This document shows positions 1 to 3,669 of a stretch of DNA of 5,088 nt, in pieces (the first letter of the stretch is position 1; each line of letters opens with the position of its first letter). Both the position numbers and the translations under genes were made by a program. The DNA comes from Endomicrobium sp. (GTDB lineage Bacteria; Elusimicrobiota; Endomicrobiia; Endomicrobiales; Endomicrobiaceae): NCBI GenBank assembly GCA_031273645.1, contig JAISRM010000012.1, positions 1 to 5,088 of the forward strand, in the 5' to 3' direction. A model generated the notes under the pieces. That model made no database searches and had not been told where the DNA came from. It saw only the letters and a program-made list of their open reading frames with translations.

Positions 1-34
1 GAAAGACAAACAAGCTAAAAGATATTTTTAGACG

Positions 35-147
35 ACAGACTGCGTCTGTTTTATGAAACACAGACAGTGTCTGTTTTGAACTGCGCCTGTCATTGCCATG
101 AAATTTGTGTCTGTCATTCCCATGAAAATGGGACAGGCTGCGCCTGT
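35..147. repeat. Left cluster of 13-bp mini-hairpins with T-tracts
   Basis: Three 5+3+5 palindromes lie here: CAGAC-TGC-GTCTG (36-48), CAGAC-AGT-GTCTG (61-73) and CAGGC-TGC-GCCTG (134-146). Each is extended by an A/T pair to a 6-bp stem and followed on the + strand by TTTT. A half copy (GCGCCTG) is near 84-90, and degenerate GTCATTGCC pieces lie near 90-98 and 167-175. The same mini-hairpin family recurs at 380-390, 549-561 and throughout 2920-3530. The fourth stem pair changes as a pair (A-T to G-C), which suggests the fold itself is conserved. The hairpin plus T-tract could act as a weak intrinsic terminator. That function is inferred. Confidence 0.75.
46..77 (+). repeat. Long-range inverted repeat arm A (partner 3442-3473)
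   Basis: This 32-bp stretch is the exact reverse complement of 3442-3473. It contains the CAGAC-AGT-GTCTG mini-hairpin preceded by TTTTATGAAACA. With arm B (111-153) it shows that the left repeat block is an inverted relative of the end of the right block, so tetR and tolC lie between inverted copies. Confidence 0.85.
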
Positions 148-153
148 TTTATG
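111..153 (+). repeat. Long-range inverted repeat arm B (partner 3464-3506)
   Basis: This 43-bp stretch is the exact reverse complement of 3464-3506. It contains a one-sided ATTCCCATGAAAATGGGA palindrome followed by the CAGGC-TGC-GCCTG mini-hairpin. It is the longest perfect inverted match noticed in the window. In the right block, arms A and B overlap (3442-3506). On the left they are separate (46-77 and 111-153), so the two blocks have been rearranged relative to each other. Confidence 0.87.
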
Positions 154-199
154 GGATTGGCAGCTGTCATTGCCATGAAAGCGGAAACCGCCTCTTGCC

Positions 200-372
200 G
201 TCATTCCCATGAAAATGGGAATCCATGTTTAAAATTAATATAGTCTCTAACATTATTTCTTTGAGGGACGAAATGTAAAAAGAATTTTTTAGCAAATATG
301 GATTCCCACCCGATAGAAACATTCGGGTGCAGGCTGCTGAGGAAAAAAGAATATTAAAAACGCGGGAATGAC
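200..372. mobile_element. Palindrome-bounded repeat element, left copy 1, interrupted
   Basis: The element starts GTCATTCCCATGAAAATGGG and ends CGCGGGAATGAC. The left boundary palindrome (203-222) is ATTCCCAT-GAAA-ATGGGAAT. A ~75-bp AT-rich core follows. The right boundary palindrome is split: ATTCCC lies at 302-307 and CGCGGGAAT at 361-369, with a 53-bp module (308-360) between them. Positions 200-307 match 391-498 at a fixed offset of 191 with about six mismatches. No reading frame in it looks like protein. It is best described as a non-autonomous repeat, of the MITE, REPIN or neisserial-mosaic type. Any mobility would need an enzyme supplied from elsewhere and is inferred. Confidence 0.72.
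308..360. repeat. Type-B hairpin module inside a boundary palindrome
   Basis: This module carries the hairpin CACCCGA (307-313) / TCGGGTG (323-329), followed by GCAGGCTGCTGAGGA and an A-rich tail. A related module lies at 2837-2889 in the same orientation. There the equivalent stem base pair is G-C instead of A-T, a compensated change. Here it sits exactly where the GCTTT loop region of an intact boundary palindrome (493-512) would be. That implies either insertion into the palindrome or recombination between two element types at the shared ATTCCC. Confidence 0.7.
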
Positions 373-379
373 AAAATAG

Positions 380-390
380 AGACGAAGTCT

Positions 391-391
<1 letters not shown>
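380..391. repeat. Mini-hairpin AGAC-GAA-GTCT
   Basis: A short member of the 13-bp mini-hairpin family links left element copy 1 to copy 2. The same AGAC-GAA-GTCT core follows copy 2 (near 524-534) and occurs as a full CAGAC-GAA-GTCTG at 549-561. Its loop GAA is the reverse complement of the TTC loops in the right array (2920-2932, 3123-3135), consistent with the two arrays being inverted relative to each other. Confidence 0.6.
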
Positions 392-519
<128 letters not shown>

Positions 520-548
520 CAGAGACGAAGTCTGTTATTCCCATAAAA

Positions 549-561
549 CAGACGAAGTCTG
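549..561. repeat. Mini-hairpin CAGAC-GAA-GTCTG
   Basis: A full 5+3+5 member of the mini-hairpin family marks the right edge of the left repeat block. A diverged relative may be CTGCA-ATT-TGCAG at 651-663. That copy is preceded by TTTCATAAAA, the same flank found upstream of the mini-hairpin at 3471-3483. Confidence 0.65.
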
Positions 562-576
562 CAGGCGCAATAATAA

Positions 577-600
577 ATTTTTATAAGCTATTATAAAAAT
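577..600. repeat. AT-rich 24-bp perfect dyad (10-bp arms, 4-nt loop)
   Basis: ATTTTTATAA (577-586) and TTATAAAAAT (591-600) are perfect inverted repeats around GCTA. The dyad lies about 140 bp upstream of the tetR promoter, just outside the repeat block. It could be a protein-binding site or a cruciform-prone sequence. No T-tract or GC-rich stem supports a terminator. Function is unknown. Confidence 0.6.
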
Positions 601-690
601 CAAATGGATAAACAATTATTTATTTGATTCCCGCCGCTGTTTCATAAAATCTGCAATTTGCAGCTGCCTTGTATTACAGCCGTAACCCGC
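601..690. other. Gene-free stretch with fragmentary repeat traces
   Basis: No gene is seen here. A half boundary palindrome (GATTCCCGCC, 626-635) and a diverged TTTCATAAAA plus mini-hairpin (641-663) suggest decayed repeat debris joining the mosaic block to the promoter region. Confidence 0.45.
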
Positions 691-734
691 AAAAAAACAC
701 CCCAAAAAAATCCCGCCAAAAATCCGCCAAAAAA
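691..734 (+). promoter_or_regulatory. A-tract run / UP-element-like region
   Basis: Four A-tracts (691-697, 704-710, 718-722, 729-734) are separated by CCGCC-like pieces. Their centres are about 13, 13 and 12 bp apart, near but not exactly helical phase. The last tract abuts the -35 hexamer at 739, where the alpha-subunit of RNA polymerase contacts UP elements. The region probably raises promoter strength or curves the DNA. This is inferred from position and composition only. Confidence 0.5.
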
Positions 735-738
735 CCGC

Positions 739-767
739 TTGACAAGATTATTATAAGAATGTATAAT
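739..767 (+). promoter_or_regulatory. Perfect-consensus sigma70 promoter for tetR-tolC
   Basis: TTGACA (739-744) and TATAAT (762-767) match the housekeeping consensus at all twelve positions and have the optimal 17-bp spacer. Transcription should start near 774-775, only about four bases before the ATG at 779. It drives the regulator and, with no other promoter evident before 1369, tolC as well. Such a strong promoter fits a gene held in check by a repressor, and a candidate operator overlaps it. Confidence 0.85.
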
Positions 768-769
768 AA
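748..769. promoter_or_regulatory. Candidate TetR-type operator overlapping the -10 box
   Basis: TTATTATA (748-755) and TATAATAA (762-769) form a perfect 8-bp inverted repeat with a 6-bp centre. It covers the 3' half of the spacer and the whole -10 hexamer. The size and symmetry fit sites bound by TetR-family dimers, and binding here would block RNA polymerase. Autoregulation by the adjacent repressor is the simplest reading. The AT-rich context and the inclusion of the -10 box make chance partial symmetry possible. Confidence 0.58.
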
Positions 770-778
770 CCCTCAATT

Positions 779-1357
779 ATGTCAAGACCTTCAAAAAATA
801 TTGATGTCAGATTAATAGAACTTGGAACAAAACGTATGTTTCAATGCGGGATAGCGCATTTGAGCATACGCTCAATTTGCATAGACGCGCAAATAAATTT
901 AGGAATGTTTTACTACTATTTTAAATCAAAGGAAAATTTTATAAAAGTTTTATTTCAAAAATTTTCTGAAGATCTAACTTCCCGCTGGTACAAAGAATGC
1001 GCCGATATTTCAAGTTCAATAGAAAAGCTTAAAAAAGCTATAAATATGACCGCAAGGATGATGAAAGAGCAAAGAGGCACTATTGAAGCGTTATTTAAAG
1101 ATTTTGACTTTTCAAATCAAACATATATGTCCATTCTGAAAGAAATACACAGCGTATGGGAATCTTTTTACATAAATCTCATTGATGAATGTAAGAGGGA
1201 TTCATACATAAACAGTGAAATAGAAAGTGAAAAAGCGCTGTCAATATTGTTTGGTTCGGTAAAAGAATATGCCAAACTTTGCGAAATGAAAAATTCACAA
1301 GATTATTATGAAAGAGTAAACGAATTAATTGAATTTTTAATTGAAAAATTAAAATAA
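779..1357 (+). CDS. TetR/AcrR-family transcriptional regulator
   Basis: A 192-residue protein, a usual TetR-family length. The N-terminal DNA-binding domain spans roughly residues 8-55. Its helix-turn-helix runs from about S29 and ends in the family signature YYYFKSKENF (45-54), matching the common YxxFxSKExL pattern. The usual IAxxAGVS part is divergent (ICIDAQINLG), so its specificity may be unusual. Residues 60-192 are helical, with no recognisable signature, and form the expected ligand-binding and dimerisation domain. The ATG at 779 is preferred because helix 1 (from about D9) needs it. It has no Shine-Dalgarno sequence and lies about four bases after the predicted transcription start, implying near-leaderless translation. 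The gene precedes tolC by 11 bp and probably represses this operon, relieved by a pump substrate (inferred). By eye it is more AT-rich than tolC or the pump gene. Confidence 0.9.
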   Translation: MSRPSKNIDVRLIELGTKRMFQCGIAHLSIRSICIDAQINLGMFYYYFKSKENFIKVLFQKFSEDLTSRWYKECADISSSIEKLKKAINMTARMMKEQRGTIEALFKDFDFSNQTYMSILKEIHSVWESFYINLIDECKRDSYINSEIESEKALSILFGSVKEYAKLCEMKNSQDYYERVNELIEFLIEKLK

Positions 1358-1363
1358 AAGGAG
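1358..1363 (+). promoter_or_regulatory. Ribosome binding site of tolC
   Basis: AAGGAG starts directly after the tetR stop codon and lies 5 nt before the ATG at 1369. It is a strong Shine-Dalgarno, in contrast to the missing one upstream of tetR. The channel may thus be translated much more efficiently than its regulator from the same mRNA. Confidence 0.8.
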
Positions 1364-1368
1364 AAGTC

Positions 1369-2793
1369 ATGAAGAAAAAGTTGTTGTTTGCAGTTTTCAT
1401 TGTGTTTGCGGCCGCGCAAATAGGTCGCGCCGAATTTTTGACGCTTCAGGGGTATGTGGATTTGGTTTTACAGAATAATGCTGATTTTCAGTCAGTTCAG
1501 GCAAATATAGACGCCGTAAACGGAAAACTTGCCGCTATAGAAAGAACGTACTCTTATTATTTGAGCGCGGGCGCGGGTTATACCGTCGATAGAAGCCAAA
1601 GGCAGTCTTTTAACGGTATGACAATTAAAGATTTAAAAAATGTCTCTTATGATGTAAGCGTAAACAAACAGTTTGAAACAGGCACGCAGGTTTCGGTAGG
1701 TTTTAACGGAACTTATAACTCCGTTTCTCTTTTGCCTTCGGGCGACGGCGCTTCAAACGATTTAGCCGGTCCTTTTGTCCGTCTTCAGCAGTCTTTGCTT
1801 CAGGAGTTTAACGGCGGTTCTACAAAAGCGAGTCTTGCCAAAGCCAGAGCCGACGCGCAATCTGCTTTATATCTTCTCAAATATCAAAAACAGTCCATAA
1901 TTTTAAAAGCCAAACTTGCTTATTGGAATTTATCGTATGCAAGAACAGTTATAGATTTTAGAAAAACTTCTCTTTCAAGAACGAAAAAAATTCTTGATTG
2001 GAACCAGAGAAGATATAATCTTGATTTGGCTGAAAAAACGGATCTTCTTCAGTCGCAGGCGGCGCTGAAATTAGGCGAGCTTAATTTAAAGCTGGCTTAT
2101 GAAAGCGAACTTCAAGCAAGAAGAAATTTTAACGTTTTGTTAAACATAGACAGCGCAAACGTAAACTATGAAGTTGAAAAGTTTGCCGAAAACGGAGCCG
2201 AATACGAAAAAGGAAAAATCCTTGAGAAAGAAGGCGTTCGCGCCGACGTTTTGTCTGCTCTTGAAAATGTAAAAAGCGCGCAGTACGATCAGGAAGCGCA
2301 GGAAAAAACAAGCGGAGCGGATTTGGTTTTAGCCGGACAATTTTCTCTTAACGGCGTTGATAATGAATTTCGCGACGCCGCCGATTACGTAATTCACGCA
2401 AGCCGCCCGTCGTATTCTTTATCGCTGCGCTATACGCTTCCTTTAGATTTTAAAATAAGGAAAGCTGTCAACGAAGGATATGAAGCCGCCAGAGTTTCTG
2501 CGCAAAAAGCCGCGCAGGCCGCAAGCATAACCGAAAATAACGATTGGCTTCAGCTTGTCGATAATTGGGAAAATGCAAAATCAAGGCTTACTCTTGTCGT
2601 TGAAATAAGAACCGTGCAGCAGCAAAGGCATGAAGAAGAACAAAGCCTTTTAAAGAAAGGAAGAAGCACAACTTATATGGTAATACAAAGCGAACAAGAT
2701 TTAGACGACGCAACTCTCAACGTTTTGCAGGGCGTATTTGAGCTGATAACTATATACGAGCAGGCCGAAGCGTTTTATAAAAACAATTATTAA
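1369..2793 (+). CDS. TolC-family outer-membrane efflux protein
   Basis: A 474-residue outer-membrane channel component of a tripartite efflux system or type I secretion pathway. Residues 1-21 form a signal peptide (KKK, a hydrophobic core, then GRA before E22). No lipobox cysteine is seen, so it is TolC-like rather than a lipid-anchored OprM type. The mature part shows the two-fold outer-membrane efflux protein repeat. The first half has a beta-like stretch at about 90-140, including GPFVRLQQSLL at 134-144, then long coiled-coil helices with AYWNL at 184-188. The second half has another beta stretch (SYSLSLRYTLPL), then helices carrying GRSTTYMVIQSEQDL at 431-445, the counterpart of the family's G-x5-DLL-Q-AQ motif. 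Length is normal and the frame is intact. It is cotranscribed with tetR. The substrate and the inner-membrane partner cannot be read from the sequence, though the RND pump downstream is the obvious candidate. Confidence 0.92.
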   Translation: MKKKLLFAVFIVFAAAQIGRAEFLTLQGYVDLVLQNNADFQSVQANIDAVNGKLAAIERTYSYYLSAGAGYTVDRSQRQSFNGMTIKDLKNVSYDVSVNKQFETGTQVSVGFNGTYNSVSLLPSGDGASNDLAGPFVRLQQSLLQEFNGGSTKASLAKARADAQSALYLLKYQKQSIILKAKLAYWNLSYARTVIDFRKTSLSRTKKILDWNQRRYNLDLAEKTDLLQSQAALKLGELNLKLAYESELQARRNFNVLLNIDSANVNYEVEKFAENGAEYEKGKILEKEGVRADVLSALENVKSAQYDQEAQEKTSGADLVLAGQFSLNGVDNEFRDAADYVIHASRPSYSLSLRYTLPLDFKIRKAVNEGYEAARVSAQKAAQAASITENNDWLQLVDNWENAKSRLTLVVEIRTVQQQRHEEEQSLLKKGRSTTYMVIQSEQDLDDATLNVLQGVFELITIYEQAEAFYKNNY

Positions 2794-2827
2794 CAATACG
2801 ACGCATTGAAAATGGTTGTCATTAGCC

Positions 2828-2920
2828 GTCATTGCCGCCCGATAAAAACACTCGGGCGCAGGCTACTTAGGAAGAAAAGAACATTATCAAAACATGGATT
2901 CCCATTTTCATGGGAATGAC
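2828..2920. mobile_element. Type-B palindrome-bounded element (93 bp)
   Basis: It starts GTCATTGCC and ends GGGAATGAC with the boundary palindrome ATTCCCAT-TTTC-ATGGGAAT (2898-2917). Next to its left end is a hairpin with 7-bp arms CGCCCGA (2836-2842) / TCGGGCG (2852-2858), followed by GCAGGCTACTTAGGA. The interior is about 85 percent similar to the module at 308-360, in the same orientation. It shares its right boundary with the ~120-bp units downstream but has a different core, so cores and boundaries appear to be interchangeable. It starts 35 bp after the tolC stop. Confidence 0.68.
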
Positions 2921-2936
2921 AGCCTTCGGCTGTTTT
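2919..2936 (+). terminator. Mini-hairpin plus T-tract, possible tolC terminator
   Basis: ACAGCC-TTC-GGCTGT followed by TTTT forms a 6-bp GC-containing stem with a uridine run. It is the first terminator-like structure after tolC (126 bp past the stop). It is also a member of the repeat mini-hairpin family (CAGCC/GGCTG version), so termination may be incidental. The short stem makes it weak. Confidence 0.4.
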
Positions 2937-2943
2937 ATAAAAA

Positions 2944-2956
2944 CAGACTCAGTCTG
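2944..2956. repeat. Mini-hairpin CAGAC-TCA-GTCTG
   Basis: A 5+3+5 palindrome of the same family, preceded by AAAAA, so the minus-strand reading has a T-run after the hairpin. It introduces the 47-bp linker at 2962-3008. Confidence 0.65.
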
Positions 2957-2961
2957 TAGTT

Positions 2962-3008
2962 TCAGAATGTCTTAAACTTTGTTTTAGAATGTCTTAAAAT
3001 TTGTCATT
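2962..3008. repeat. 47-bp linker repeat, copy 1 (partner 3536-3582)
   Basis: This linker matches 3536-3582 with two mismatches. Internally it is an imperfect tandem of about 22 bp, each half beginning AGAATGTCTTAAA. It lies between a mini-hairpin and the start of a ~120-bp unit at both sites. A shortened version (3296-3311) precedes unit 3. The linker is thus part of a larger repeated block. Confidence 0.7.
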
Positions 3009-3123
3009 CCCGCGAAAGCGGGAATCCAAGTTTACTAAAAAAATATTTTTACATCCGCTTTTAAAAGAAAATAGGAATAAAAGAATATAACCAAAAATGG
3101 ATTCCCATTTTCATGGGAATGAC
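3003..3123. mobile_element. Right array unit 1 (121 bp)
   Basis: It starts GTCATTCCCGCGAAAGCGGG and ends CATGGGAATGAC. The left palindrome is ATTCCCGC-GAAA-GCGGGAAT (3006-3025) and the right one is ATTCCCAT-TTTC-ATGGGAAT (3101-3120). The AT-rich core between them has no coding potential. It differs from unit 2 by one A in a run and one substitution, indicating very recent duplication or homogenisation. The two outer ends are inverted copies of each other except that two stem pairs are GC on the left and AT on the right. Confidence 0.78.
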
Positions 3124-3135
3124 AGCCTTCGGCTG
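3123..3135. repeat. Mini-hairpin CAGCC-TTC-GGCTG
   Basis: This hairpin is identical to 2920-2932. It overlaps the last base of unit 1 and separates it from unit 2. It carries a C-G fourth stem pair, the third variant of the family after A-T and G-C. Confidence 0.65.
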
Positions 3136-3141
3136 TGTTTT

Positions 3142-3261
3142 GTCATTCCCGCGAAAGCGGGAATCCAAGTTTACTAAAAAATATTTTTACATCCGCTTTT
3201 AAAAGAAAATAGGAATAAAAGAATATAACCAAACATGGATTCCCATTTTCATGGGAATGAC
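3142..3261. mobile_element. Right array unit 2 (120 bp)
   Basis: A near-perfect copy of unit 1, with the same GC-type left palindrome and AT-type right palindrome. It is joined to unit 1 by a mini-hairpin linker of 18 bp. Confidence 0.78.
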
Positions 3262-3274
3262 AGACCTTAAAAAA

Positions 3275-3287
3275 CAGACGCAGTCTG
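3275..3287. repeat. Mini-hairpin CAGAC-GCA-GTCTG
   Basis: It is preceded by AAAAAA, so on the minus strand it reads as hairpin plus T-run. Its flanks (GACAGACCTTA before, GTCTCAGAATG after) recur around the hairpin at 3518-3530. Confidence 0.65.
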
Positions 3288-3311
3288 TCGTCTCAGAATG
3301 TCTTTTAGTTT

Positions 3312-3431
3312 GTCATTCCCGCGAAAGCGGGAATCCAAGTTTACTAAAAAATATTTTTACATTGTGTTTTTAAAGAAAATAGGAATAAAAGAATATAACC
3401 AAAAATGGATTCCCATTTTCATGGGAATGAC
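3312..3431. mobile_element. Right array unit 3 (120 bp)
   Basis: It has the same boundaries and length as unit 2. It differs mainly in a cluster of five substitutions around 3365-3373 (TGTGTTTTT in place of CCGCTTTTA). The rest of the core is essentially identical, so the cluster looks like a short conversion tract or a local mutation. Confidence 0.76.
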
Positions 3432-3441
3432 AGACCTTAAA

Positions 3442-3506
3442 AAAACAGACACTGTCTGTGTTTCATAAAACAGGCGCAGCCTGTCCCATTTTCATGGGAA
3501 TGACAG
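3442..3506 (-). repeat. Inverted partner of left arms A and B, with two mini-hairpins
   Basis: It holds CAGAC-ACT-GTCTG (3446-3458), CAGGC-GCA-GCCTG (3471-3483) and a one-sided boundary palindrome (TCCCATTTTCATGGGAATGAC lacking its first bases). Positions 3442-3473 and 3464-3506 are exact reverse complements of 46-77 and 111-153. The palindrome here has no core attached, so it is a solo boundary. Confidence 0.82.
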
Positions 3507-3517
3507 GCCTTGAAAAA

Positions 3518-3530
3518 CAGATGCAGTCTG
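3518..3530. repeat. Mini-hairpin CAGAT-GCA-GTCTG
   Basis: This is the same family with one decayed stem pair (T opposite G, which still wobbles in RNA). It precedes the second copy of the 47-bp linker. Confidence 0.55.
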
Positions 3531-3535
3531 TTGTC

Positions 3536-3582
3536 TCAGAATGTTTTAAACTTTGTCTTAGAATGTCTTAAAATTTGTCATT
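3536..3582. repeat. 47-bp linker repeat, copy 2
   Basis: It matches 2962-3008 with two mismatches and leads into the truncated unit 4, just as copy 1 leads into unit 1. This marks the repeating block boundary. Confidence 0.7.
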
Positions 3583-3627
3583 GCCGCGAAAGCGGGATAC
3601 AAGTTTATTAAATTTTTTTTACATTAT
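3577..3627. mobile_element. Right array unit 4, truncated
   Basis: It begins GTCATTGCCGCGAAAGCGGG with two changes that weaken the boundary palindrome (C to G in the left arm; GGGATAC instead of GGGAATCC). It follows the family core (AAGTTTATTAAA, T-run, ACATT) for about 50 bp and then loses similarity. The lost part is where the pump gene's leader begins. The fragment is therefore probably an old, fixed copy whose remnant now lies in the promoter region. Confidence 0.65.
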
Positions 3628-3637
3628 TTGTTATAAA
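3608..3637 (+). promoter_or_regulatory. Possible promoter of the RND pump gene
   Basis: TATAAA (3632-3637), preceded by TG at 3629-3630, gives an extended -10 motif. A poor -35 (TTAAAT, 3608-3613) lies at an 18-bp spacing, and an alternative TTTACA (3618-3623) is too close. Part of the promoter falls within truncated repeat unit 4. The 876-bp repeat-filled gap after tolC makes a separate promoter likely, but this one is only moderately supported. Confidence 0.38.
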
Positions 3638-3655
3638 TCAATCGTAAAAAATAAA

Positions 3656-3661
3656 AAGAGG
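3656..3661 (+). promoter_or_regulatory. Ribosome binding site of the RND gene
   Basis: AAGAGG lies 8 nt before the ATG at 3670. It is close to AGGAGG and well spaced, which supports this start over internal ATGs. Confidence 0.65.
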
Positions 3662-3669
3662 TTAACAAC

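Noticed and set aside
2..31. Possible C-terminus of an upstream gene ending in TAG at 29-31
   Set aside because: Only ten codons are visible and other frames also stop nearby. There is no way to tell a real gene end from chance.
1179..1400. Minus-strand open frame across the tetR 3' end and tolC start
   Set aside because: It is the antisense of two well-supported genes. Its composition is biased to F, L and I and no family features are seen.
2129..2311. Minus-strand open frame inside tolC
   Set aside because: It is an antisense shadow of the coiled-coil region of tolC, rich in R and F, with no start signal.
2828..3627. CRISPR array
   Set aside because: The repeated parts are ~120 bp and themselves palindrome-bounded. 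The intervening sequences are repeats too, not unique spacers of uniform length, and no cas genes are visible.
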